Of a stretch of 64,000 nucleotides of DNA, positions 23,176 to 35,928 are shown in pieces (position 1 is the stretch's first letter; each line of letters begins with the position of its first letter). The notes under the pieces were generated by a model. The model did not search any database. It was not told where the DNA came from and saw only the letters and a list, made by a program, of their open reading frames with translations. The DNA is taken from contig JAESUZ010004520.1 in NCBI GenBank assembly GCA_017311185.1, forward strand, positions 62,001 to 126,000. The letters run 5' to 3'. Origin of the DNA: Proteles cristata cristata. Taxonomy: Eukaryota; Chordata; Mammalia; Carnivora; Hyaenidae. Position numbers and translations under genes: made by a program.

Positions 23176-23607
23176 ATACATTTTAATGTTTGATATCCTG
23201 GTATGCATGCTTTATGAAGACTCACATTGCAATAGAGGTTTGTAAGGAAAATTCATTTATTAGACTCTGATATTGACTTCTGGGAAACATATCCCTACTC
23301 TAGCAATCATTCTCTGAGGGCTTTGGCTGCACCTTTTTTAGGTTCTTTCTTATTATCCTCAGTGATCATATATCACATGAGAATATGTTCTGAAGGGGGT
23401 TTAGATGTGCTTGCAGTTTACTTGCTGTTTAGATTTTTTGTTGTTTGTTTTGGTTTGCAAAACCACAGGCATTTTAGATAAGAGTCCTAGATATATTTTA
23501 TTTTTAAAAAAATATTGAAGTGCAGCTGGCATACAATTTGTATTAGTTTCAGGAGAACCTTTTTTCTTTTGGCTATCTAATTTCCATCAAAACTTGGGAA
23601 GCTTCTT
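23176..23607. other. Mostly unique sequence
   Basis: About 23495-23560 looks like a very short piece of L1 3' end on the reverse strand ('TTAGTTTCAGGAGAACC' with 'GGCATACAATTTG'). Nothing else recognised. Confidence 0.4.
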
Positions 23608-23827
23608 GGGGTGCCTGGGTGGCTCAGTCAGTTAAGCATCTGACTTCAGCTCAGGTCATGACCTCGTGGTCCATGGTTTGAGCCCCACATCAGGCTCTGT
23701 ACTGACAGCTCAGAGCCTGAAGCCTGTTTCGGATTCTGTCTCCCTCTCTCTCTGCTCCTCCCCAGCTTGTGCTCTGGCTCTCTCTGTCTCAAACATAAAT
23801 AAACATTAAAAAAAAAAAAAACTTTTA
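23608..23827 (+). mobile_element. Felid tRNA-Lys SINE
   Basis: Head 'GGGGTGCCTGGGTGGCTCAG', TC-rich tail and poly-A at about 23810-23821. TSD 'AAGCTTCTT' at 23599-23607 and 23828-23836. Confidence 0.95.
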
Positions 23828-23836
23828 AAGCTTCTT

Positions 23837-24420
23837 ATCTGAGTCCAATCAGTTCCATGGGACAATAAACGAAATCCAAAGTTCTTTCACAAAGTTCTTA
23901 AACACTTTGAATTTCTTAACTTTCTCACTCTTTTATTTTCTTTCAACTATTTCTTTTTTATTCAATTTAATTTTCCTGAATCATTTTTGTTCACTTTTTT
24001 TTTTCTCCTCCATACTCTGCACTTTCTAGAGGAGAATCTAGAATAGTTGTCTTTCCAGTCATAAAAGGATTTCGATCTCTGGCAATTCTCCAATCCTTTT
24101 TAAAGTTTTTAATATCATGTTATTAGAAACACTTTGCTAAAGGCGGCTAATAATAACCAAAGCACATTATTTATTCTGCCTTTTCTCAATCACTTTTTCT
24201 AGAGTAATAGTTTGATATATATATGACTTGCCTTCCAGGTTATGACAGACGGAAGTTTGTCACAGTGTAACAGAAATCTCTAGGGGTTCAGTCTGTATTA
24301 TCTGTTTTCTTGTCCTATACAAATCTCACATGGTTTAGTTTTTTAATGGCAATACATCAATTACAGTTAATTTTTTTTGTATTATTTAATAAAAATAATT
24401 GTTTAGGGTAAGTATTAAAC
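23837..24420. other. Unique AT-rich sequence
   Basis: Nothing recognised. Confidence 0.4.
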
Positions 24421-24745
24421 ACATCCCTCAATTTCAGTGGCTTAGCACAATATAGTTTTTTCTCTTTCACCTCAAGTACACTGTGGATATTTCCAATCTC
24501 TGCATAGCATTGGACTTGGTCATCAAAGCACTTTCTTTGCCATCTTCCCACTTGTGATGGTTTGTCTGCCTCTGGCTAACAGGGGAAGAGAAGTTGTGGA
24601 AATTACTTGGATAAGTTGTTTTCTGGTCCAGTACTGGAAGTGCTGTACTTCAACTTCAAAGAAAATTCTTTGGTCAGAACTTGGTCATAGAGCCACATTC
24701 GTGTGTAAGGGATGCTGGGAAATGTAGTCTGGCTTCTCTAACAAG
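24421..24745 (+). repeat. Old MER-type interspersed repeat
   Basis: Begins with 'TTTCAGTGGCTTAGCACAA'-like sequence and ends with 'GGGATGCTGGGAAATGTAGT', blocks that recur across mammalian genomes. I am confident it is a dispersed repeat but not which family (DNA transposon or LTR). Confidence 0.5.
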
Positions 24746-26432
24746 CAGTAGAAACATATTTCATGAACACGGAATATCTGCTGTAGAGTCTTACTGTTTA
24801 CATATTTTTCACTCTGTATTATAAAAACTATAACAAAAGCATCATGGGATTTCATTGACATTGACAAATTTCATGAGTACCCTGGTTAATTTTATTTCTC
24901 TGCTACAGTATTCTTTTCATTTCAAAATAAGATATCCAATATATTAAGCAAGTTATGCCATGTCAGAAAATTCTTCTGGGGCAAATGTATAACTTTATCA
25001 GTTGGTTAAAGTTAAGGACAAGCAGTGCACTCATATCCAAACTGAATGATTTTTGGAAAAATTCTGTTAACTCCTAGAGTATATAAGTGTACAGAACCAA
25101 ATTTTACTTTGTTTCCATTCTCCTGAAATGTACCCTATAATTACATTTAATAGTCCCTAAGTAAATACCATGTAAACTGGAATCTTCTTTAAAGGAGAGA
25201 AGCAATCACATATTCACACTGTAATGATGGGGTATTTGCATGGCAATTACCAAGCCATTATATTGTCTTTCCTTTAATTTAGTCAACTTCATCTCCTGAA
25301 TCTTGTTCAGGGAAAGTGGTTGAGCTAAATAACTTTTAACTACCAAAGTGTATATTTCTTCAAGCAGTTGTCATTGTCACTTTTTTGGTTATTCTGATAT
25401 TTTTTCTTATTTTAATAATTTAGTAAAGAACATTTTAGACATCATCTAAACATTTATGCAAATAACCTATCAAACTGATTGTTTCAAAAATATTCCAATC
25501 ATAGTAATTATCCACATTCACTATGGAGAATTGAATATTAAATTACAGGTAAAGAGTACAATAAAATTATTCCAAAATACAAACTTAGATGAAAGTAAAA
25601 TCAAAGGTTAAATTATAAAATAATCCTTTTAGTTATGTGTCTGAGTATCATGTTGTCTTTTAAGCTAAATTTTTATTGAAATATTGCATGCATACAAAAT
25701 GCACAATTTATCAATTTATAGATTGAGGAATTTTCATTAATTGAGTTTACCCATATAATAATTACTCATATTGTGCATAGAACATTATCAGCATCACAGA
25801 AACTCCTTTGCTGCCCTATTTGACTTATTATCTTCCTAAAGTTAACTTCTATCTTGATTTCTATTGCTATATATTAGTTTTACTTGTTTTAAAATCGTCT
25901 TAAGTTGAAATTATACAAACTATAATATAATGGATCCTGGATTGTGTTATCCAAATCCCTTTCTAAACCTAAGGCGCTTACTCCCATGGCTGCCAAGAAT
26001 ATTGTCTGCTGACAGTTCAATATGTGGCCCTTTCAGAGAGTTACTCTTAGAAAAAGGAAGCTGCATCATCCAAGATTACTTATTCTCCAGGGAGGCAAAC
26101 TGCATCTAATGCCTGCCATGTGAGGACACTAGTTGAGCCCTTTTACCTCATTTAGGACCAATCTAAAGGGCCATCTCGGCTCCTGAGTTTGCAGTGGAAT
26201 CATCATGGGCTTCTCTTGTACCATATTGCTATTGAACATCTTCTTGTACTCATTTTAGCTTCCCTCAATCCCTTCAAATATTGTTTCTGAGATCATTCTT
26301 CAAGCTCTGTCCTACAAATCTCTGCCTCAGGGACTATCCCAGGGAACACATCTGAGACAGTGGTGGAAGTGTTTCTAGGACGAAGTCTGTGAAATGGGTG
26401 TTTGGCTTTGAATAAAAAAAGAAGAAAAAAAG
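24746..26432. other. Mostly unique sequence
   Basis: Contains an octamer/homeodomain-like patch at about 25225-25265 and an old L1-like stretch at 25665-25950. About 26000-26370 resembles an old interspersed repeat ('AAATCTCTGCCTCAGGGACT'), family unknown. No gene recognised. Confidence 0.4.
25665..25950. repeat. Old L1-associated or similar repeat
   Basis: Order of blocks 'TTTATTGAAATATTGCATGC', 'GATTGAGGAATTTTCATTAA', 'AGAACATTATCAGCATCACA' matches a frequent old mammalian repeat. Family not certain. Confidence 0.45.
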
Positions 26433-26635
26433 GGGGGGGGACACCTGGTCAGGTAAGCATCTGGCTTCAGCTCAGGTCATGATCTCATGGTTGATGGGAT
26501 CGAACCCCACATCAGGCTCTGTGATGACAGTGAGGAGCCTGCTTAGGATTCTCTCTGCCCCTGCCCCACTCACACACAACCTCTCTCTTCCCCCCTACCC
26601 TCTCTCTCTCAAAATAAATAAACGTTAAAAAAACA
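26433..26635 (+). mobile_element. Felid tRNA-Lys SINE, head deleted
   Basis: Starts in a G-run, then 'GACACCTGGTCAGGTAAGCA': about 10 bases of the A-box region are missing. Tail ends CAAAATAAATAAACG. No clear TSD. Confidence 0.9.
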
Positions 26636-29600
26636 AATGTGGTTTTTTTTGAAGTTGGACTCCCTGCTGGCAGGGATAAGAACTATTATTGAAAGTAGGT
26701 GGAAAACTAATAACTCTTGGAATACACTAATGATGTAATTATCAAAACTCTTATTAGTGTTGAATAAGATAGTAGAGAATGCACGATCTGTACAATGCCT
26801 GAGGTATTTGAGAAGTATAGGTGAAGGCCTAATTTTAAGAACTGTTGAATTGAACCATTACTGGCCACTGCTGGGTATTCTCAAAGCATTGAAGAAAGAC
26901 AACAAAAGTCTGAGTTTGATTAATCACCAATTAAGATTAAGTTTAAAAGCCAGAAGTCCTCTTTGGCAGGTTGGAGGTCCTCATCTCTTGCAGTTGGATG
27001 CAGAAAGAGGTTGAGACATGATGGTTAATTATAAAGTAAAGCAGGACTCCAGAGAGGATGAATTCTCAACTCAAGTAGATTTTATATTCCTAAGAGGGCT
27101 TCTTATTAGAAAGAATAGGGACAATGGAATTTGGTGTGAAGCATCTGGGTCAGGTTATTTGAGAAACTTGAAATCTTGAATCCCCATTATTCTTTGGGTC
27201 TTTCCACATTCAATATCATATCAAGTTACCCAGAGGTGGGTCGCAAAGGGAAGAAAAAGGAACAAGGCTTAAAAGCAATGATCAAACATGGAAAAACATG
27301 TTTTTTTACAAACATGGTATTTTTAAGGATTGCTTTCTGAACACCTATTTTGACTCTTCAGAATGATGAAACCGCTGGAAATCTCATGGTTTGGGTTTCA
27401 TTTATATTTAGATATTGGTTTCTTATCTCTCTGGTTGGTCTTTATATATTTAGAATTAGGGGGAAAAACACAAAAATAAAAGATTCATGTTTCTCTGTCT
27501 CTCTTCTCTTTGGGAGCTTGGCCCGATATGTATCCAGTGCTTTCATAGCACAGAACTCCAAGTCTTGGTTTCTAAGTTCTCTAAGGCTGCAGAAAAGTCT
27601 GCTGGTCTATCTTTTTTCCATCTTAGTAGTAGCGTTTTGCTTAGATTTGCCCAAACCAGATTACAATCCTTGTGGTAAAACTGACTTACTTAGGTTTGAT
27701 TTCCTTTTTTTGTGTGAGTGATCTTAACACTCTTAAGTTTTTGATCTCTCACTAGATCTCCAAATTTTAATTGTATCTTTATATCTATATATGTATATTC
27801 AAATATCAATCTGATCATTCCAATGGAGTGTTGGACTTCTCAAGTTGTCCATCATAGCTAGAAAGTCTTTAATCAACATTTTTAAAATAAAATTTCCTGT
27901 GTTCTTTTAAGCCTAGATACAGAGAGAAATATGAATATAAATATTAAGTGTCTAAAAATTGGTAAAATCAAGTGCAATTTATATAAAATGCTAAGATAAG
28001 TCTGGGCATTTTTAAACTTTATGTCATTACCATTATTTTTCTATTTTGATATTTGGTACTATAGTTCTACTATTTTGTAAATAAATTTCTTTTTTATAAC
28101 TAAGTGATTTTTTTTTTTTTTTAGAAAATACCATGATAGTTGAGTTGGTTGAGTTCAGCTCTACACTTTTTCAATCCACGTCTTTGTATTTCTGCACTAT
28201 GTCCAGTTAGATGGCTTTCATAATTAGATAGTATATGTTAGCATCCTGAAAATTAGATTTTGTCAACACTACAACTCTATTTACCATTTAGTAGACATTT
28301 TGCATGTAGAATCTTAACATATTTAAACTCAAAATATATTTTACTTATAACTATAACAGACTGCTTTTTCTACCTATAAAGTTATATCATCTACTTTTTT
28401 AAAAAACTTTGAATTCATATAATTTTTTTGTGTGTATTCTTTTAGAAAATGTTTGATCTTCGTCTCTGTCAATTATCAATTCTTGGAAGCAAAAAACTGA
28501 ATTTTTTATTGCCATTTACATTGAAAATCAGTACCACAATATAGCACTAATAATTAGGGGTGTAGGGACATTATATATGATTTACAGATCTTTGTATAAA
28601 GGTAAAAATGTGCCTCAGATTATCTGGTATGTCCTAGACTTCCGAGCTTTTTTTTTTTTTTTGACATATTTTAGATACTAAAGGTACATTGATATATTTA
28701 TTAAGATCTTAAATTTTTACCATTTGTAAATTTTGTAGAATTATAGTAAAACCTAAAATAAAACTAATATTAGAAACCTTCATTAAAAGCAGTAAATGAG
28801 ATTCTATGACTTAGTCATAGGTATTTTATTTTTATTTTTGTTTTTGTATTTTCTCAAATTATTTTATTATTTATTTATTATCTTTACTCTTTTCTTTCTT
28901 TCTTTCTTTCTTTCTTTTTTTTTTTTTTTGCTGTTGAAGTTGAGGCATAGGTGTTTTGTTCCTGTTCTTACACCTTGAAAATTAAGCTTTGTTTTTAGGC
29001 CCTGAAAATAAAGTGGGAATAGAGTAAATTTAAAAGCTGCAGGGTACCATTAGAAACAAACAGAGGAATGTGAAATGTTGATTAAAGATCAAAGGATAGT
29101 AGCAGAATTAATTATCTGGAAGCTGTGAAATCACTTAAAAACTGCATAAAGCCAAGGCAAGGGAATTGAAAACTTATTACTAATTAATTCTTATAATAAT
29201 AAAATGGACAAGGCACATCATAATATTTTAGTGGAAATTTGGCTTTAGTATCCAAAATAATTTTTGAATATAATATGATTCAATTGATTAAACTCTAAAA
29301 ATCTGACTTCAGAACATGTAATCCACATGGAAGACAGGTTGCAATCCAAGTGTAAGTGCTATGGAGTTACTTGGTTTCTGTGTAGAGATTATTGAGGGAG
29401 GGGGCGGGCTTAAGAATATGAGTGTAGTAGCATAATTATAGTGAAGTGTGATAATACCAGTAACTCTGTAGGAGACATAGAGTAATTCCAACTCCACCAC
29501 TGAGCAAATACTGTAGAACATAATGATATGTATAGACAAAAAGACTATGATGTTTCAAAATGGAAAAATGAATTTTTGCAAAAATTTATACATTGCTTTT

Positions 29601-31258
29601 TCAAGTGGAACAATAACTTTCAGAGTACAAATCTTCTAAAACTGGATTCCTCACTTAATACCAGCAGCACTTTCCCCCAAGACTATCAACTCTCTCACCC
29701 TCAGGTTTATTCTTAAATTCTAACTAGTCTAAGTATTGAGTGAAAAATGTTATCCATTTTCACCCTCATTGTTTTAACATCAAGTGATGTTGCTAGAGAA
29801 GAAGTGCACAAGACTTGAAAACTGGAGCTATAAAGTCATACTTTCCAGATATACCTGGGATCTAACCAAAGTCATAAAGCTGTTTGTGGTGCCACAGATT
29901 GTACGAAACACATAGACACCATTTTTAACTACTGGGAAACACTGTGTCACTCTTATAAAGGCAGTGCTTTCTAATATTTTAGAGATTAAAAATAATGCCA
30001 GAAAAAATCCGAAACCTTCCATCCCCTTTACTCCCTAGTCTACTAATCTATTCCACTTTTCCATTCTGTCATAGAGATTGTAATGTCTCTTCTTTTTCAA
30101 AACTCCTCTCTTTTCTTCTGCCTCCTACAAATATTTGTGGGGAATCTTACACCTCTAATTACCTTCATTATTCATTCATTCATTGTCTTTGTTTCTGTTC
30201 TTTCTCCTTTTCCTCCGTTGCTGTCCTTCCTTCTTTCTTTGATCTTACATTCTCTCTACTGTCTTTGTGCCAATTCTGATTTATAAACATTCGTTCATAA
30301 GGAAAGCAACAAATTGACCAGGAAGAAGACTGTCATTCTCTATTTCCTTTGAAATTCCTTATTTCCTTTACCACATATCATCCAGAAAAATGTTTTGTAC
30401 TTATTCTTTCAGCTTTCTCAAATTTCTCAATGTCACACATTTCTTAAGGTATTATTGTCTGGCCATTATACAAACTATTTTACTTAGTATTTTAAAAAAT
30501 TGTTTTCAATATCAGTTTATGGTTATCAGCTTACCAAAAATTATACTCATTGGCTTATAAGAAATGTTTGCCAGATTTTATCTCTCTGTAGTATTCGATG
30601 GTGTTGTCCTTACCCTGATTTTACAATATGTTCTTCATTGGCTTCTGCAACTCACTTGTTCTGATAGTACCTGATTGTCCTTGTCCTTCTAAATGTCTGA
30701 CAGTTCTTGCTTTTGTGGGTCATTCTCCCCTACCCACAGTTTAAATGATAGACCTCAGAGCTGTTTTAAGTTTGATTACCTTATATTCTTCTAAACTTTT
30801 ACTTGACAAGTTTAATAACATATTAACTCATAATTTTATCATTTCTAAGCTGAACACTCTCAAATTGGTATCTTTCTCTAAACTATACTGAGTTTCAGAA
30901 TGCCACCAGTGAAACTTTATACCAATATTTCCATATAGAATTCTCATTTAGAATTATTTTAACTCAAACTGTTTTACTGAATTCAAGACTTACCCTCACA
31001 GGATATTATATAATATAAATAAATTATCTTGTTAACAAATTCTATTAGTATTTATTCCCTCCTTTTTTTTATCCTAACCCAGTTTCATTGACATTTTTAT
31101 AGTCATTTTATTAAATTTATTACTGAACTTGCTCTTAAATATAGATTTTCTATTGCGAGTGTTTAAATGATTACTGATTACCCTGTACTTGGAATATATC
31201 AAGAAAAATATCTGGTCTGTCTACCAATAATCTCTTTTCATAGTGGCTTACCATGTAC
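26636..31258. other. Long unique AT-rich stretch
   Basis: The largest block (4.6 kb) without a recognisable SINE or L1. It contains poly-T runs (about 28108-28122, 28650-28663) and a (CTTT)n tract at 28895-28931. Open frames such as 26757-27014 (85 codons) and 27350-27721 (123 codons) have no recognisable domain and no splice or promoter context that I can defend. Confidence 0.4.
28895..28931. repeat. (CTTT)n and poly-T simple repeat
   Basis: About six CTTT units followed by 15 or more T. The preceding TTTA-rich bases suggest a decayed retroposon tail, but no head is visible. Confidence 0.9.
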
Positions 31259-31280
31259 TATATTGCCAGATTTTTTCTTA

Positions 31281-31510
31281 TTTTTTTAACATTAAAAAGT
31301 TAAAAATGTTTTTAATGTTTATTGATTTTGAAAGACAAAGAGTTTGAGTGGGGGAGGGGCAGAGAGTGAGATGAAAACAGAATCTGAAACAGATTCCAGG
31401 CTCTGAGCTGTCAGCACAGAGCCCAACATCAGAGGCTCAAACTCAGAACAATGAGATCATGATCTGAGGCAAAGGTGAATGCTTAACCAACTGAGCCACC
31501 CAGGCCCCCC
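31281..31510 (-). mobile_element. Felid tRNA-Lys SINE, reverse
   Basis: Head ends 'GAGCCACCCAGGCCCCCC'. A 22-bp TSD with two mismatches starts 'TATATTGCCAGA' at 31259-31280 and 'TATATTACCAGA' at 31511-31532. Confidence 0.95.
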
Positions 31511-31750
31511 TATATTACCAGATTTCTTCTTAAAAAAACAAACACACTCGCTCACAACTAGAGGTGTGTCTATGAGCCAGGCTTAAACTTACATATCTAT
31601 CTTTGCCATAAAAGATAACATCAAATTATTTAGCTTAGTCCAGGAGGTCCTACATAATCTCTATCATATCTTATTCCGGTACTTCACATCCACTGCCCTC
31701 TTTTGTACTTTGTGATCTTCACATATGTTTCTGGAACATAAAACGTTTAT

Positions 31751-31964
31751 GTATTACTTTTATAACGTTTTATTTATTTCTGAGACAGAGACAGCGTGAG
31801 CAGGGAAGGGTCAGAGAGAAAGGGAGACACAGAATTTGGAGCAGGCTTCAGGCTCTGAGATAGCTGTCAGCACAGAGCCCGATGTGTCCTCAAACCCACG
31901 GACCATGAGATCATGACCTGAGCTGAAGTTGGACACTTAACCAACTGAACCACCCAGGTGCCCC
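31751..31964 (-). mobile_element. Felid tRNA-Lys SINE, reverse
   Basis: 'TTTATTTATTTCTGAGACAG' tail, head ending 'CCACCCAGGTGCCCC'. TSD around 'CATAAAACGTTTA' (31738-31750) and 'CATAAAATGTTTT' (31965-31977). Confidence 0.94.
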
Positions 31965-31978
31965 CATAAAATGTTTTT

Positions 31979-34323
31979 TTAATGACTCTAGTGTTTCTGA
32001 TTTATTTTGTTGAATGCTCTTGTTGATTTTGCTTTCAACTTGGAAAATTTTTACTTGTTCTAAATTCATACTCAAATGTTTTTCCCTTTGTTAGGTCCCA
32101 AAACATATTTTTTCTATCTTTATTATAATTGCATGTTGCTTTTCTTGTCTTCTAGGTAAACTGACTAAAAATCAATGTATACATCCTGAACAGACAGGGC
32201 ATGTTTAAAGAATTGATGGGGTAGATTTTTCAGGAATCTTATATAAGGATTTCTATGAAGGCCTAGGGCCTTGTGAAATGTAAATGTATTGAAAAGAAAC
32301 AATTGCACTCAATTAGAGTACTACTCCAAATCTTTTTTATTTTTTCCTAATCCTGCATTAAGGTTAGGCCATTACTATGATAATGCTACAGAAAACAAAG
32401 ATAACTGTCTTTTTGAGATGTTCTTTAGTTAACATCTGCTTTACAGTTCCATATTTTGGAAGTATCTTCCTTGTCCCTTATTGTCTCTGGTTTATTCCCC
32501 CAATTTCCCTTTATATTGTCCTTAGGCAAATTATTGTTCTTGATAGAACTTGCTTATCTAAATATTAACAGTAAGGACGGCACACCATAAAGTACCCATA
32601 CTGATTGATCGTAGACAAAATAAACATAAGGTAAATGATAAAAATAATATGCATGGAGTTTTTCTATAATACAAGAACCAGATAAATACTATCCTCTATC
32701 CTAAAAGAGAGAATATGACTTTAGGAAAATGAAGGCGATGAAAAATCATTGAAAAATGAGAAAGAATATGATAATAGGAAATGATACTTTTTCACTTTAG
32801 TGAAAGATACCTAAGGTTTAAATAAAGAGATAAAATAAATGAAACCAATTAAATCAATAATCATTAGAAAAGATACATCTTAAAACTGAATTAGGGAGGT
32901 GGATGTCAAGTTTGAAAAATCGTATAATTTCCAGTAGATAAAACCTAGACAGATAAGCAAATAAATACATGTACCCCAAGATATGGTGATGTATTAAAAA
33001 ATTATGCAAAAGATTACAATTTAGGCATAATTGACATACCTAAAATTATTAACACTGTAATAGAGTAATATAGTCACTAGATAAAAATCTGAATCTCCAG
33101 ATTAAATGGCATATTTGTCCAAGAAGGGTTGATAGAATGCTCTATATTTTAACTGATATCCTTGTATATTATTGAAGTAATAGAGTAAAAACTTGAATTC
33201 CATTGAATTTTGGGGATCTCTGCTTTCAGTTACCACCAAGATAAAGAAAAAACCCTGTGAGTATTCAGGCAAAGACTAGTTACAAAAAAATAAGAAAGGT
33301 TCTGGTTTGTCTTAATGTTCTCCACTACAATATTCAATGGAAGATAACCAAGAAGCTTACATATCTTAAGGGAAAATGAGCAGGAACCAAGCATTTCTTT
33401 GGGTGGAGGGGGAGGGCAGCCAAGTTCTCATTTAAGTGTAAAAAAATACAGAAAGTTGCAGACACATAAAGCCTTCAAAGATGGTTGTGCCCAAGCATTT
33501 CTGGAAAACAAAGTAAAAATGTTAAAATCCATCCAATTTCTGTAATATGAATAAAATAAATCAGAGATTTAGTCAGAAGACTTTCAGTAAGCATTGCATA
33601 CATTTAAATATGTAACAGAATGAAATATATATTCTATCAGTGGAAAACTAGTGAAAAAATATGGCAAAAGAAAATATTATGCAGCCTTAAAAAATGAAGT
33701 AACTTTTTTCATACTAGAATGGAAAAAGTATCAAGGATGAATTTAAAATTTCCTTTTTCTATAACCTATGAGTGTGGGTGTCTGAAATTCTACCATGTAT
33801 AAACTATGGGGATGTGTGTTAGGTAAAGTGACATAATCTACTCACTGAAACGTATAGTCCATAAAGTGGATAATGAACCAAGCAGAATAGACTTTTATGA
33901 TTTGTGTTGTAACTGCCCAAAGATAGATGTTTTAGATCAACATAAAGAGTCCTACATAGTCATTCAGGAATGCAGCCTGCATTATGGTCTATAGCTTTAA
34001 AGTTATACACAAAATTTTGATTATCATTTTCTGGATTGTACTCAAGTCGTGTATGTGGCTACACATATTGCAAATGAAGCTGCAGGAATATATGCCCAAG
34101 GAGAAGTGGAGAAAAGAACAGAAGCTATTTTTTTACTGTGGCATTCATGATAAATAAATAAAATATTTTGAGGATTAAAGCATTGAGCTGTTAAAATATG
34201 GTCAAAATGTATTTTTCCTTTTTGTGACTAGAAGGAAAGAGAATATTAATGCCAGAGGATACATGAAAGATATTGTTCTGGAAGATGTGATGGATGGAAA
34301 GGGAAGTTGAATGAAGAGTTCAA
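31979..34323. other. Mostly unique AT-rich sequence
   Basis: About 33655-33745 looks like a forward L1 3'UTR fragment ('AATATTATGCAGCCTTAAAA'). Nothing else recognised. Confidence 0.4.
33655..33745 (+). mobile_element. Small L1 3'UTR fragment, forward
   Basis: Contains the L1 3'UTR-type phrase 'ATTATGCAGCCTTAAAAAA' and flanking similarity. Extent unclear. Confidence 0.45.
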
Positions 34324-34342
34324 TTAAAATTTTAACTGTTTT
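34324..34342 (+). repeat. Left target-site duplication of the PPIA retrocopy
   Basis: 'TTAAAATTTTAACTGTTTT' here matches 39893-39914 apart from single-base length changes in the A and T runs and one substitution. It begins TT|AAAA, the site favoured by the L1 endonuclease that makes processed pseudogenes. Confidence 0.6.
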
Positions 34343-34812
34343 AGGCTTTGTTAATCCTTCTGCACCTTGGAGGCACAACCACAACCACCAGGTCACCTAA
34401 CCTTGTTAAATCCCATCATGTTCTTCCCCAATGCCATCAGCAGTGAGCCCTTGGGACATGTCTCCTTTGAGCTGTTTGAAGTCAGAATTCCAAAGAGAGC
34501 AGAACACTTCTGCCCTGAATCCTGGGAAGAAAGGTTATAAGGATTCCTGTTTTTGCAGTATTATTCTGAGGTTTATGTGCTAAGATAGTGACTTCCCATG
34601 CCCTAATGGCACTGGTGGCAAGTCTCTCTCTGGGGAAAATTTGATCATGGGAACTTCATCTTGAAGCATAATAGTGCTGGCATCTTGTTCATGGAAAACA
34701 CTGGACCCAACATAAACTGTACCCAGTTTTTCATTTGCATTGCAAATGTGGTTTGTAGCAAGGTGAAAGAGTATGTAAATATTGTAGAAGACATGAAGCA
34801 CTTTGGGACTGC
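34343..34812 (+). pseudogene. PPIA: Processed PPIA (cyclophilin A) pseudogene, 5' part
   Basis: Forward copy of cyclophilin A mRNA, whose product is a cytosolic peptidyl-prolyl isomerase of about 165 residues. The start codon is decayed to TTG at 34403. Recognisable pieces follow in order with no introns: EPLG.VSFELF near 34446-34475, PKRAEHF near 34490, NGTGGKS near 34605-34625, a [14 protein letters not shown] stretch at about 34705-34747, then [15 protein letters not shown] at about 34764-34808. Frameshifts and stops interrupt it, and about 25-30 bases are missing after 34747. The match stops in the codons after HFG (normal gene: RFGSRNG) and resumes at 39620. It has no promoter of its own and is surely non-functional. 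Confidence 0.93.
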
Positions 34813-34982
34813 TACCCAACCCAAAATTGGCTCCTGGTCACTTAAGGGATGATTACTCAAGAGACAGTTTTGATTTTGATTGGAAGGGAATTGGATCATT
34901 ACTCAGGAGTCTGTCCACCTGGGGTGAAGGGAGATTCTTGTCTGAAACCCATTTCCATCTCCAAAGCTTCTGTCTAGCCCTT

Positions 34983-35040
34983 CTGTCTTAAGGGTTAATT
35001 TACTGACCTAAGGTCCTTGACCTGTAACAGAACTAATTTA
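34983..35040 (+). repeat. 58-bp inverted repeat, left arm
   Basis: Begins CTGTCTTAAGGGTTAATTTA and ends AACAGAACTAATTTA. It matches the reverse complement of 39557-39614 at 54 of 58 positions by eye. L1 sequence starts directly after it. Confidence 0.92.
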
Positions 35041-35382
35041 CACATTTAGCCCATCTGTATGTTGTTGATTTTATATCCTGCAACTTTGCTGAATTCATGT
35101 ATTAGTTTTAGCAGGTGGAGTATTTGGGTTTTCCATGTAGAGGATCATGTCAACTGTGAAGACTAAAAATTCGACTTCTTCCTTGCCAATTTGTATTCCC
35201 TTTATTTATTTTTGTTGTCTGATTACTGACACTAGGACTTCCAGTACTATGTTGAACAAAAGTAGAGAGTAGGCATCCCTCTCATCTTCCTGACCTTAAG
35301 GGGGAAACTCTCAGTTTTTCCCCATTGATGATATTAGCTATGGGTCTTTTGTATATTGCCTTTATGATGTAAGGTATGTCCC

Positions 35383-35621
35383 TTTTTTATTAAATTTTTA
35401 TTTTTATTTTTTTTATAAGAGAGAAAGAGACAGAGTGCAAGCAGGGGAGGGGCAGAGAGAGAGAGAAAGACAGACAGACAGACAGAGACACAGAATCCAA
35501 ACAGGATCCAGGCTCCGAGCTATCAATACAGAGCTTAAGATGGGGCTTGAACTCACAAGCCATGAAATGATGACCTGAACAGAAGTTGGATGCTTAACCA
35601 ACTGAGCCACCCAGGGTCCCC
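35383..35621 (-). mobile_element. Felid tRNA-Lys SINE, reverse
   Basis: Tail of T and A, a GACA-repeat-containing middle (about 35470-35486), head ending 'GAGCCACCCAGGGTCCCC'. TSD 'AAGGTATGTCC' at 35371-35381 and 'AAGGTTTGTTC' at 35622-35632. Inserted in L1. Confidence 0.94.
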
Positions 35622-35849
35622 AAGGTTTGTTCCTTCTACCCCTACTTTCTTGAGGGTTTTTATTAAGAAAGAATATTTTAGGTTCCCAAATGCTTTTTCT
35701 GCATCTATTGAGAGGATCATATGGTTCTTATCCTTTCTTTTATTAATGTGATGTATCACAGTGATTTGATTTGTGAATATTGAACAAGCCCTATAGCCCA
35801 GGAGAAAATCCCACTTGGTCATGGTTAATACTTTTTTAAATAAACTTTT

Positions 35850-35928
35850 TTTTTTATATAATTTTTTTTTAATGTTTTTTTATTTATTTCTAGGAGAGAG
35901 AGAGAGAGAGAGAGAGAGACAGTGTGAT
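35850..35928 (-). mobile_element. Inverted SINE tail fragment, fused to the next SINE
   Basis: Only the 3' tail of a young SINE in reverse ('TTTATTTATTTCTAGGAGAG', (GA)n, 'GAGACAGTGTGA'), with no tRNA-like head. It abuts the head of the forward SINE at 35929. The pair shares one TSD, so both came in together. Confidence 0.9.

Noticed and set aside
27350..27721. 123-codon forward frame in repeat-free sequence
   Set aside because: No domain I recognise, hydrophobic AT-rich codons, no splice or promoter support; consistent with chance.
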